DNA from: Henricia sp. BOLD:AAB3569
Taxonomy: Eukaryota; Echinodermata; Asteroidea; Spinulosida; Echinasteridae
Length of the DNA stretch: 64,000 bases
Assembly (NCBI GenBank): GCA_037783545.1
Contig: JBBELK010001387.1
Location: 1-64,000, forward strand
Direction: 5' to 3'
Part shown: in pieces, positions 13,551 to 24,035 of the stretch
Layout of the letters: every line of letters begins with the position of its first letter
Numbering within the stretch: the first letter of the stretch is position 1
Translations under genes and position numbers: made by a program
Notes under the pieces: model-generated
Database searches by the model: none
What the model was told of the DNA's origin: nothing
Seen by the model: only the letters and a program-made list of their open reading frames with translations

Positions 13551-15329
13551 AATTTTTTATGACAAGTGCGCAATATAGAGAGTTTAGGGCATGCAAAATT
13601 TGAAGTTCGTCGGAACATTTTTCGACCTCCAAATTTGCCGACGTTTGGACCACACTTTGACCAAATTGCCGAGCCAAACTGCGGTGCGTTAACGACAGTC
13701 CGAATGACTGAGCATGCGCACAACTCAGGAGTACCCCAAAGAGGTGTGTACAGACAGCCACGGTTTGCGTGAGAGCAGTCAGGAAGCCTCAACCCAGTTT
13801 TTTCTAAACTTTAAAATTTCTCTGCCATTTCCCGGCGAAAGTCTGTCAATTTTTTATGACAAGTGCGCAATATAGAGAGTTTAGGGCATGCAAAATTTGA
13901 AGTTCGTCGGAACATTTTTCGACCTCCAAATTTGCCGACGTTTGGACCACACTTTGACCAAATTGCCGAGCCAAACTGCGGTGCGTTAACGACAGTCCGA
14001 ATGACTGAGCATGCGCACAACTCAGGAGTACCCCAAAGAGGTGTGTACAGACAGCCACGGTTTGCGTGAGAGCAGTCAGGGAGCCTCAACCCAGTTTTTT
14101 CTAAACTTTGAAATTTCTCTGCCATTTCCCGGCGAAAGTCTGTCAATTTTTTATGACAAGTGCGCAATATAGAGAGTTTAGGGCATGCAAAATTTGAAGT
14201 TCGTCGGAACATTTTTCGACCTCCAAATTTGCCGACGTTTGGACCACACTTTGACCAAATTGCCGAGCCAAACTGCGGTGCGTTAACGACAGTCCGAATG
14301 ACTGAGCATGCGCACAACTCAGGAGTACCCCAAAGAGGTGTGTACAGACAGCCACGGTTTGCGTGAGAGCAGTCAGGAAGCCTCAACCCAGTTTTTTCTA
14401 AACTTTGAAATTTCTCTGCCATTTCCCGGCGAAAGTCTGTCAATTTGTTATGACAAGTGCGCAATATAGAGAGTTTAGGGCATGCAAAATTTGAAGTTCG
14501 TCGGAACATTTTTCGACCTCCAAATTTGCCGACGTTTGGACCACACTTTGAACAAATTGCCGAGCCAAACTGCGGTGCGTTAACGACAGTCCGAATGACT
14601 GAGCATGCGCACAACTCAGGAGTACCCCAAAGAGGTGTGTACAGACAGCCACGGTTTGCGTGAGAGCAGTCAGGAAGCCTCAACCCAGTTTTTTCTAAAC
14701 TTTGAAATTTCTCTGCCATTTCCCGGCGAAAGTCTGTCAATTTGTTATGACAAGTGCGCAATATAGAGAGTTTAGGGCATGCAAAATTTGAAGTTCGTCG
14801 GAACATTTTTCGACCTCCAAATTTGCCGACGTTTGGACCACACTTTGACCAAATTGCCGAGCCAAACTGCGGTGCGTTAACGACAGTCCGAATGACTGAG
14901 CATGCGCACAACTCAGGAGTACCCCAAAGAGGTGTGTACAGACAGCCACGGTTTGCGTGAGAGCAGTCAGGAAGCCTCAACCCAGTTTTTTTCTAAACTT
15001 TGAAATTTCTCTGCCATTTCCCGGCGAAAGTCTGTCAATTTTTTATGACAAGTGCGCAATATAGAGAGTTTAGGGCATGCAAAATTTGAAGTTCGTCGGA
15101 ACATTTTTCGACCTCCAAATTTGCCGACGTTTGGACCACACTTTGACCAAATTGCCGAGCCAAACTGCGGTGCGTTAACGACAGTCCGAATGACTGAGCA
15201 TGCGCACAACTCAGGAGTACCCCAAAGAGGTGTGTACAGACAGCCACGGTTTGCGTGAGAGCAGTCAGGAAGCCTCAACCCAGTTTTTTCTAAACTTTGA
15301 AATTTCTCTGCCATTTCCCGGCGAAAGTC
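13551..15329 (+). repeat. HOR-2, six monomers, 1779 bp (complete unit)
   Basis: The unit is bounded by two copies of a 4-bp deletion (GTCTGTC reduced to GTC) at 13550 and 15329, exactly 1779 bp apart (4 x 297 + 298 + 293). Ordered markers are CTTTAAAATTT, then CAGGGAGCC, then TTTGTTATG with GAACAAA, then a second TTTGTTATG monomer, then an extra T after CCCAG. The deletion fits slippage between two GTC triplets. Confidence 0.9.
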
Positions 15330-17040
15330 AATTTTTTATGACAAGTGCGCAATATAGAGAGTTTAGGGCATGCAAAATTTGAAGTTCGTCGGAACATTTT
15401 TCGACCTCCAAATTTGCCGACGTTTGGACCACACTTTGACCAAATTGCCGAGCCAAACTGCGGTGCGTTAACGACAGTCCGAATGACTGAGCATGCGCAC
15501 AACTCAGGAGTACCCCAAAGAGGTGTGTACAGACAGCCACGGTTTGCGTGAGAGCAGTCAGGAAGCCTCAACCCAGTTTTTTCTAAACTTTAAAATTTCT
15601 CTGCCATTTCCCGGCGAAAGTCTGTCAATTTTTTATGACAAGTGCGCAATATAGAGAGTTTAGGGCATGCAAAATTTGAAGTTCGTCGGAACATTTTTCG
15701 ACCTCCAAATTTGCCGACGTTTGGACCACACTTTGACCAAATTGCCGAGCCAAACTGCGGTGCGTTAACGACAGTCCGAATGACTGAGCATGCGCACAAC
15801 TCAGGAGTACCCCAAAGAGGTGTGTACAGACAGCCACGGTTTGCGTGAGAGCAGTCAGGGAGCCTCAACCCAGTTTTTTCTAAACTTTGAAATTTCTCTG
15901 CCATTTCCCGGCGAAAGTCTGTCAATTTTTTATGACAAGTGCGCAATATAGAGAGTTTAGGGCATGCAAAATTTGAAGTTCGTCGGAACATTTTTCGACC
16001 TCCAAATTTGCCGACGTTTGGACCACACTTTGACCAAATTGCCGAGCCAAACTGCGGTGCGTTAACGACAGTCCGAATGACTGAGCATGCGCACAACTCA
16101 GGAGTACCCCAAAGAGGTGTGTACAGACAGCCACGGTTTGCGTGAGAGCAGTCAGGAAGCCTCAACCCAGTTTTTTCTAAACTTTGAAATTTCTCTGCCA
16201 TTTCCCGGCGAAAGTCTGTCAATTTGTTATGACAAGTGCGCAATATAGAGAGTTTAGGGCATGCAAAATTTGAAGTTCGTCGGAACATTTTTCGACCTCC
16301 AAATTTGCCGACGTTTGGACCACACTTTGAACAAATTGCCGAGCCAAACTGCGGTGCGTTAACGACAGTCCGAATGACTGAGCATGCGCACAACTCAGGA
16401 GTACCCCAAAGAGGTGTGTACAGACAGCCACGGTTTGCGTGAGAGCAGTCAGGAAGCCTCAACCCAGTTTTTTCTAAACTTTGAAATTTCTCTGCCATTT
16501 CCCGGCGAAAGTCTGTCAATTTGTTATGACAAGTGCGCAATATAGAGAGTTTAGGGCATGCAAAATTTGAAGTTCGTCGGAACATTTTTCGACCTCCAAA
16601 TTTGCCGACGTTTGGACCACACTTTGACCAAATTGCCGAGCCAAACTGCGGTGCGTTAACGACAGTCCGAATGACTGAGCATGCGCACAACTCAGGAGTA
16701 CCCCAAAGAGGTGTGTACAGACAGCCACGGTTTGCGTGAGAGCAGTCAGGAAGCCTCAACCCAGTTTTTTTCTAAACTTTGAAATTTCTCTGCCATTTCC
16801 CGGCGAAAGTCTGTCAATTTTTTATGACAAGTGCGCAATATAGAGAGTTTAGGGCATGCAAAATTTGAAGTTCGTCGGAACATTTTTCGACCTCCAAATT
16901 TGCCGACGTTTGGACCACACTTTGACCAAATTGCCGAGCCAAACTGCGGTGCGTTAACGACAGTCCGAATGACTGAGCATGCGCACAACTCAGGAGTACC
17001 CCAAAGAGGTGTGTACAGACAGCCACGGTTTGCGTGAGAG
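15330..17040 (+). repeat. HOR-2, second unit (partial)
   Basis: It repeats the marker order of the preceding unit at +1779: CTTTAAAATTT near 15589, CAGGGAGCC near 15855, GAACAAA at 16331 and the extra-T monomer near 16765. It then runs into a CCCATTTTTTTCT monomer and a CACGC/CTCTGG monomer instead of another 4-bp-deletion monomer, so the unit is not completed. Confidence 0.85.
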
Positions 17041-18959
17041 CAGTCAGGAAGCCTCAACCCATTTTTTTCTAAACTTTGAAATTTCTCTGCCATTTCCCGG
17101 CGAAAGTCTGTCAATTTTTTATGACAAGTGCGCAATATAGAGAGTTTAGGGCACGCAAAATTTGAAGTTCGTCGGAACATTTTTCGACCTCCAAATTTGC
17201 CGACGTTTGGACCACACTTTGACCAAATTGCCGAGCCAAACTGCGGTGCGTTAACGACAGTCCGAATGACTGAGCATGCGCACAACTCTGGAGTACCCCA
17301 AAGAGGTGTGTACAGACAGCCACGGTTTGCGTGAGAGCAGTCAGGAAGCCTCAACCCAGTTTTTTCTAAACTTTGAATTTTCTCTGCCATTTCCCGGCGA
17401 AAGTCTGTCAATTTTTTTATGACAAGTGCGCAATATAGAGAGTTTAGGGCATGCAAAATTTGAAGTTCGTCGGAACATTTTTCGACCTCCAAATTTGCCG
17501 ACGTTTGGACCACACTTTGACCAAATTGCCGAGCCAAACTTCGGTGCGTTAACGACAGTCCGAATGACTGAGCATGCGCACAACTCAGGAGTACCCCAAA
17601 GAGGTGTGTACAGACAGCCACGGTTTGCGTGAGAGCAGTCAGGAAGCCTCAACCCAGTTTTTTCTAAACTTTGAAATTTCTCTGCCATTTCCCGGCGAAA
17701 GTCTGTCAATTTTTTATGACAAGTGCGCAATATAGAGAGTTTAGGGCATGCAAAATTTGAAGTTCGTCGGAACATTTTTCAACCTCCAAATTTGCCGACG
17801 TTTGGACCACACTTTGACCAAATTGCCGAGCCAAACTGCGGTGCGTTAACGACAGTCCGAATGACTGAGCATGCGCACAACTCAGGAGTACCCCAAAGAG
17901 GTGTGTACAGACAGCCACGGTTTGCGTGAGAGCAGTCAGGAAGCCTCAACCCAGTTTTTTCTAAACTTTGAAATTTCTCTGCCATTTCCCGGCGAAAGTC
18001 TGTCAATTTTTTATGACAAGTGCGCAATATAGAGAGTTTAGGGCATGCAAAATTTGAAGTTCGTCGGAACATTTTTCAACCTCCAAATTTGCCGACGTTT
18101 GGACCACACTTTGACCAAATTGCCGAGCCAAACTGCGGTGCGTTAACGACAGTCCGAATGACTGAGCATGCGCACAACTCAGGAGTACCCCAAAGAGGTG
18201 TGTACAGACAGCCACGGTTTGCGTGAGAGCAGTCAGGAAGCCTCAACCCAGTTTTTTCTAAACTTTGAAATTTCTCTGCCATTTCCCGGCGAAAGTCTGT
18301 CAATTTTTTATGACAAGTGCGCAATATAGAGAGTTTAGGGCACGCAAAATTTGAAGTTCGTCGGAACATTTTTCGACCTCCAAATTTGCCGACGTTTGGA
18401 CCACACTTTGACCAAATTGCCGAACCAAACTGCGGTGCGTTAACGACAGTCCGAATGACTGAGCATGCGCACAACTCAGGAGTACCCCAAAGAGGTACGT
18501 ACAGACAGCCACGGTTTGCGTGAGAGCAGTCAGGAAGCCTCAACCCCGCCAGTTTTTTTTCTAAACTTTGAAATTTCTCTGCCATTTCCCGGCGAAAGTC
18601 TGTCAATTTGTTATGACAAGTGCGCAATATAGAGAGTTTAGGGCACGCAAAATTTGAAGTTCGTCGGAACATTTTTCGACCTCCAAATTTGCCGACGTTT
18701 GGACCACACTTTGACCAAATTGCCGAGCCAAACTGCGGTGCGTTAACGACAGTCCGAATGACTGAGCATGCGCACAACTCTGGAGTACCCCAAAGAGGTG
18801 TGTACAGACAGCCACGGTTTGCGTGAGAGCAGTCAGGAAGCCTCAACCCAGTTTTTTCTAAACTTTGAAATTTCTCTGCCATTTCCCGGCGAAAGTCTGT
18901 CAATTTTGTATGACAAGTGCGCAATATAGAGAGTTTAGGGCACGCAAAATTTGAAGTTC

Positions 18960-21673
18960 GTCGGAAACATTTTTCGACCTCCAAATTTGCCGACGTTTGG
19001 ACCACACTTTGACCAAATTGCCGAGCCAAAACTGCGGTGCGTTAACGACAGTCCGAATGACTGAGCATGCGCACAACTCTGGAGTACCCCAAAGAGGTGT
19101 GTACAGACAGCCACGGTTTGCGTGAGAGCAGTCAGGAAGCCTCAACCCATTTTTTTCTAAACTTGAAATTTCCTCTGCCATTTCCCCGGCGAAAGTCTGT
19201 CAATTTTTTATGACAAGTGCGCAATATAGAGAGTTTAGGGCATGCAAAATTTGAAGTTCGTCGGAACATTTTTCGACCTCCAAATTGCCGACGTTTGGAC
19301 CACACTTTGACCAAATTGCCGAGCCAAACTGCGGTGCGTTAACGACGTCCGAATGACTGAGCATGCGCACAACTCAGGAGTACCCCAAAGAGGTGTGTAC
19401 AGACAGCCACGGTTTGCGTGAGAGCAGTCAGGAAGCCTCAACCCATTTTTTTCTAAACTTTGAAATTTCTCTGCCATTTCCCGGCGAAAGTCTGTCAATT
19501 TTTATGACAAGTGCGCAATAGAGAGTTTAGGGCATGCAAAATTTGAAGTTCGTCGGAACATTTTTCGACCTCCAAATTTGCCGACGTTTGACCACACTTT
19601 GACCAAATTGCCGAGCCAAACTGCGGTGCGTTAACGACAGTCCGAATGACTGAGCATGCGCACAACTCAGGAGTACCCCAAAGAGGTGTGTACAGACAGC
19701 CACGGTTTGCGTGAGAGCAGTCAGAAGCCTCAACCCAGTTTTTCTAAACTTTGAAATTTCTCTGCCATTTCCCGGCGAAAGTCTGTCAATTTTTTATGAC
19801 AAGTGCGCAATATAGAGAGTTTAGGGCATGCAAATTTGAAGTTCGTCGGAACATTTTTCGACCTCCAAATTTGCCGACGTTTGGACCACACTTTGACCAA
19901 ATTGCCGAGCCAAACTGCGGTGCGTTAACGACAGTCCGAATGACTGAGCATGCGCACAACTCAGGAGTACCCCAAAGAGTGTGTACAGACAGCCACGGTT
20001 TGCGTGAGAGCAGTCAGGAAGCCTCAACCCAGTTTTTTCTAACTTTGAAATTTCTCTGCCATTTCCCGGCGAAAGTCTGTCAATTTTTTATGACAAGTGC
20101 GCAATATAGAGAGTTTAGGGCATGCAAAATTTGAAGTTCGTCGGAACATTTTTCGACCTCCAAATTTGCCGACGTTTGGACCACACTTTGACCAAATTGC
20201 CGAGCAAACTGCGGTGCGTTAACGACAGTCCGAATGACTGAGCATGCGCACAACTCAGGAGTACCCCAAAGAGGTGTGTACAGACAGCCACGGTTTGCGT
20301 GAGAGCAGTCAGGAAGCCTCAACCCAGTTTTTTCTAAACTTTGAAATTCTCTGCCATTTCCCGGCGAAAGTCTGTCAATTTTTATGACAATGCGCAATAT
20401 AGAGAGTTTAGGGCATGCAAAATTTGAAGTTCGTCGGAACATTTTTCGACCTCCAAATTTGCCGACGTTTGGGACCACACTTTGACCAAATTGCCGAGCC
20501 AAACTGCGTGCGTTAACGACAGTCCGAATGACTGAGCATGCGCACAACTCAGGAGTACCCAAAGAGGTGTGTACAGACAGCCACGGATTGCGTGAGAGCA
20601 GTCAGGAAGCCTCAACCAGTTTTTCTAAACTTTGAATTTCTCTGCCATTTCCGGCGAAAGTCTGTCAATTTTGTTATGACAAGTGCGCAATATAGAGAGT
20701 TTAGGGCATGCAAAATTTGAAGTTCGTCGGAACATTTTTCGACATCCAAATTTGCCGACGTTTGGACCACACTTTGACCAAATTTCCGAGCCAAACTGCG
20801 GTGCGTTACGACAGTCCGAATGACTGAGCATGCGCACAACTCAGGAGTACCCCAAAGAGGTGTGTACAGACAGCCACGGTTTGCATGAGAGCAGTCAGGA
20901 AGCCTCAACCCAGTTTTTTCTAAACTTTGAAATTCTCTGCCATTTCCCGGCGAAAGTCTGTCAATTTTTTATGACAAGTGCGCAATATAGAGAGTTTAGG
21001 CATGCAAAATTTGAAGTTCGTCGGAACATTTTTCGACCTCCAAATTTGCCGACGTTTGGACCACACTTTGACCAAATTGCCGAGCCAAACTGCGGTGCGT
21101 TAACGACAGTCCGAATGACTGAGCATGCGCACAACTCAGGAGTACCCCAAAGAGGTGTGTACAGACAGCCACGGTTTGCGTGAGAGCAGTCAGGAAGCCT
21201 CAACCCAGTTTTTTCTAAACTTTGAAATTTCTCTGCCATTTCCCGGCGGAAAGTCTGTCAATTTTTATGACAAGTGCGCAATATAGAGAGTTTAGGGCAT
21301 GCAAAATTTGAAGTTCGTCGGAACATTTTTCGACCTCCAAATTTGCCGACGTTTGACCACACTTTTACCAAATTGCCCAGCCAAACTGCGGTGCGTTAAC
21401 GACAGTCCGAATGACTGAGCATGCGCACAACTCAGGAGTACCCCAAAGAGGTGTGTACAGACAGCCACGGTTTGCGTGAGAGCAGTCAGGAAGCTCAACC
21501 CAGTTTTTTCTAAACTTTGAAATTTCTCTGCCATTTCCCGGCGAAAGTCTGTCAATTTTGTTATGACAAGTGCGCAATATAGAGAGTTTAGGGCATGCAA
21601 AATTTGAAGTTCGTCGGAACATTTTTCGACCTCCAATTTGCCGACGTTTGGACCACACTTTGACCAAATTGCC
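18960..21673 (+). repeat. Indel-rich family A monomers left of the insert
   Basis: From about 18965 nearly every monomer gains one to several single-base indels, mostly deletions within short runs: CAAATTTG becomes CAAATTG near 19284, TTTGGACC becomes TTTGACC near 19590, AAAGAGG becomes AAAGAG near 19978, CTGCGGTG becomes CTGCGTG near 20508. Substitutions are far rarer. Monomer order and phase remain readable. The two readings are uncorrected long-read error and real decay beside an interruption; the indel bias favours the first. Confidence 0.85.
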
Positions 21674-21684
21674 TTTTTCTAAAA

Positions 21685-21708
21685 TGTTTTATTCGTCCGA
21701 ATAAAACA
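21685..21708. repeat. Near-perfect hairpin: 11-bp inverted repeat, 2-nt loop
   Basis: The left arm is TGTTTTATTCG (21685-21695), the loop TC, and the right arm CGAATAAAACA (21698-21708), with all 11 positions complementary. It sits 11 bp inside the left edge of the insert and has no counterpart at the right edge. Its function is unknown; a short foldback of this kind can mark a transposon end or a former double-strand break. Confidence 0.85.
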
Positions 21709-21760
21709 CGCTAACCAGTCCAACGTTGTTACCGATAGAACCAGTGCTTCAGCAGCCGTT

Positions 21761-22034
21761 GTCGTTGCCAGTCCAGGTCATTTATCCACTAAGCGTTCGC
21801 CGTTATTGCCAAATTTCCTCATTCGTAGTCGTTGCCAGTCCAGGTCATTTATCCACTAAGCGTTCGCCGTTATTGCCAAATTTCCTCATTCGTAGTCGTT
21901 GCCAGTCCAGGTCATTTATCCACCAATTGTTCGCCGTTATTGCCAAATTTCCTCATTCGTTGTCGTTGCCAGTCCAGGTCATTTATCCACCAAATTTCCT
22001 CATTCGTTGTCGTTGCCAATCCAGGTCATTATCC
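21761..22034 (+). repeat. 67-bp minisatellite, ~4.3 copies
   Basis: GTCGTTGCCAGTCCAGGTCA begins at 21761, 21828, 21895 and 21962 (period exactly 67). The next copy starts at 22009 after a 47-bp unit that has lost 20 bases, and carries GCCAATCC and CATTATCC before homology fades. Copies 1 and 2 are nearly identical; copy 3 has CCACCAATTGTTCG instead of CCACTAAGCGTTCG. A related box (CACCAGTCCAGGTC) recurs at 22145-22158, and a looser one (ACCAGTCCAACG) begins at 21714, suggesting an older, decayed repeat field. Confidence 0.92.
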
Positions 22035-22040
22035 GGCGAG

Positions 22041-22377
22041 TATTCTCCATCACAATCATCACCAATATTGGTCGATCGTGTCCGAGTATCAGGTCATATC
22101 CTTCGAGAAGCACCACAGGTACATCCTCATAAAACCACAATCGTCACCAGTCCAGGTCTGGAAGAATCAAGACCGCAGACTCGGATCCAATCGTGTTCCA
22201 AAATTGCATCGGCGTTCCCGTGACGTACGTACTGGTCACTCCATCATTGAGCAACGTTCCAGGACATCACGGGATTCCGCGAAAAACTCCTCCAAACTAC
22301 CTATGTGCAAGGGTAGTCCTTGGAAAGCGGTCATCACAGGCCAGCGAGGAAAGAACCCGTACGCCAACCCGACCGCC
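22041..22377. other. Unique sequence within the insert
   Basis: About 337 bp without satellite similarity. It includes the palindrome ACGTACGT (22223-22230) and the minisatellite-like box at 22145-22158. All three forward frames are partly open here, but none starts or ends in a gene-like way and none shows a domain I recognise. A reverse frame over 22236-22469 ends in a stop inside this stretch but begins in satellite DNA. I see no promoter, RNA gene or transposon terminus that I can defend. Confidence 0.6.
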
Positions 22378-22400
22378 CCAAACTGCGGTGCGTTAACGAC
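22378..22400 (+). repeat. 23-bp satellite scrap duplicated at the right edge of the insert
   Basis: These 23 bases (CCAAACTGCGG through TTAACGAC) are identical to 22405-22427 in the resumed satellite, 27 bp away, and are separated from it by CGAG. It is a small templated duplication at the insertion junction. Confidence 0.9.
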
Positions 22401-24035
22401 CGAGCCAAACTGCGGTGCGTTAACGACAGTCCGAATGACTGAGCATGCGCACAACTCAGGAGTACCCAAAGAGGTGTGTACAGACAGCCACGGTTTGCAT
22501 GAGAGCAGTCAGGAAGCCTCAATCAAGTTTTTTCTAAACTTTGAAATTTCTCTGCCATTTCCCGGCGAAAGTCTGTCAATTTTTATGACAAGTGCGCAAT
22601 ATAGAGAGTTTAGGGCATGCAAAATTTGAAGTTCGTCGGAACATTTTTCGACCTCCAAATTTGCCGACGTTTGGACCACACTTTGACCAAATTGCCGAGC
22701 CAAACTGCGGTGCGTTAACGACAGTCCGAATGACTGAGCATGCGCACAACTCAGGAGTACCCCAAAGAGGTGTGTACAGACAGCCACGGTTTGCGTGAGA
22801 GCAGTCAGGAAGCCTCAACCCAGTTTTTTTCTAAACTTTGAAATTTCTCTGCCATTTCCCGGCGAAAGTCTGTCAATTTTTTATGACAAGTGCGCAATAT
22901 AGAGAGTTTAGGGCATGCAAATTTGAAGTTCGTCGGAACATTTTTCGACCTCCAAATTTGCCGACGTTTGGACCACACTTTGACCAAATTGCCAAGCCAA
23001 ACTGCGGTGCGTTAACGACAGTCCGAATTACTGAGCATGCGCACAACTCAGGAGTACCCAAAGAGGTGTGTACAGACAGCCACGGTTGCGTGAGAGCAGT
23101 CAGGAAGCCTCAACCCAGTTTTTTCTAAACTTTGAAATTTCTCTGCCATTTCCCGGCGAAAGTCTGTCAATTTTTTATGACAAGTGCGCAATATAGAGAG
23201 TTTAGGGCATGCAAAATTTGAAGTTCGTCGGAACATTTTTCGACCTCCAATTTGCCGACGTTCGGACCACACTTTGACCAAATTGCCGAGCCAAACTGCG
23301 GTGCGTTAACGACAGTCCGAATGACTGAGCATGCGCACAACTCAGGAGTACCCCAAAGAGGTGTGTACAGACAGCCACGGTTTGCGTGAGAGCAGTCAGG
23401 AAGCCTCAACCCAGTTTTTTCTAAACTTTGAAATTTCTCTGCCATTTCCCGGCGAAAGTCAGTCAATTTTTTATGACAAGTGCGCAATATAGAGAGTTTA
23501 GGGCATGCAAAATTGAAGTTCGTCGGAACATTTTTCGACCTCCAAATTTGCCGACGTTTGGACCACACTTTGACCAAATTGCCGAGCCAAACTGCGGTGC
23601 GTTAACGACAGTCCGAATGACTGAGCATGCGCACAACTCAGGAGTACCCCAAAGAGGTGTGTACAGACAGCCACGGTTTGCGTGAGAGCAGTCAGGAAGC
23701 CTCAACCCAGTTTTTTCTAAACTTTGAAATTTCTCTGCCATTTCCGGCGAAAGTCTGTCAATTTTTTTATGACAAGTGCGCAATATAGAGAGTTTAGGGC
23801 ATGCAAAATTTGAAGTTCGTCGGAACATTTTTCGACCTCCAAATTTGCCGACGTTTGGACCACACTTTGACCAAATTGCCGAGCCAAACTGCGGTGCGTT
23901 AACGACAGTCCGAATGACTGAGCATGCGCACAACTCAGGAGTACCCCAAAGAGGTGTGTACAGACAGCCACGGTTTGCGTGAGAGCAGTCAGGAAGCCTC
24001 AACCCAGTTTTTTCTAAACTTTGAAATTTCTCTGC
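22401..24035 (+). repeat. Indel-rich family A monomers right of the insert
   Basis: Single-base deletions continue for about 1.6 kb: TACCCAAAG near 22466 and 23056, GCAAATTTG near 22920, CGGTTGCG near 23086, CCAATTTG near 23250, AAATTGAAG near 23514, TTTCCGGCG near 23744 and CTGCATTTCC near 24034. After that, monomers are regular again. With the zone at 18960-21673 this forms a halo around the insert. Confidence 0.85.

Larger units (their letters stand above)
13551..18546 (+). repeat. ~5.93-kb segmental duplication, copy 2
   Basis: This matches the block starting at 7619 by shared rare variants. Homology ends sharply at 18546, where CGCC is inserted before AGTTTTTTTT; the equivalent point in copy 1 is 12618. 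After that the two copies continue with different monomer types (11-bp deletion type in copy 1, CACGC/CTCTGG type in copy 2). The copy contains about 1.8 units of the 1779-bp HOR. Confidence 0.85.
1..21673 (+). repeat. Satellite family A array, left arm (297-bp monomer, ~73 copies)
   Basis: Head-to-tail copies of one unit recur every 297 bp; anchors such as AGTGCGCAATATAG repeat at that spacing from the first bases, so the array starts outside the window. Most copies are 297 bp. Length variants are 286 (11-bp deletion), 293 (4-bp deletion), 298-299 (T-run slippage) and 303 bp. A hand count of the consensus gives 138 G+C in 297 (46%) and 16 CpG. Two T-runs, after CCCAG and before ATGACA, are the commonest sites of length change. 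Recurrent point variants (GAGCC/GAACC, GCATGC/GCACGC, GTGTGTAC/GTGCGTAC, TTGCGTG/TTGCATG) mark monomer subtypes arranged in higher-order patterns. No gene lies within it. I do not recognise the satellite by name. Confidence 0.98.
21674..22400. other. 727-bp non-satellite insert inside the array
   Basis: Family A stops after AAATTGCC (21673) and resumes in phase at CGAGCCAAAC (22401), so the insert splits one monomer at GCC/GAG with at most one shared C. Its first bases TTTTTCTAAA (21674-21683) match another part of the monomer, and its last 23 bases (22378-22400) copy the monomer segment that follows the break. Between them are an inverted repeat, a 67-bp minisatellite and unique sequence. 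I see no terminal inverted repeats, LTRs, poly-A tail or target-site duplication of normal size, and no recognisable protein domain. Origin unknown. Confidence 0.85.

Noticed and set aside
21761-22034. CRISPR array
   Set aside because: The 67-bp units abut one another without unique spacers, in a eukaryotic satellite context.
21674-22400. Insert as a classic transposon or retroelement copy
   Set aside because: No terminal inverted repeats, LTRs, poly-A tail or target-site duplication beyond one base; the edge scraps fit repair capture better. A truncated element is still possible.
22236-22469. Reverse 77-codon frame over the unique part of the insert
   Set aside because: It starts in satellite DNA and no homology is recognisable; the length is within chance. 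A translated database search of 22041-22377 would settle it; a significant hit would revive it.
21726-22629. Forward open frames of 165 and 265 codons across the insert
   Set aside because: They overlap in different frames over a 67-bp (non-triplet) minisatellite, run into satellite sequence, and show no domain. Several frames are open at once, as expected from a repeat with few stops.
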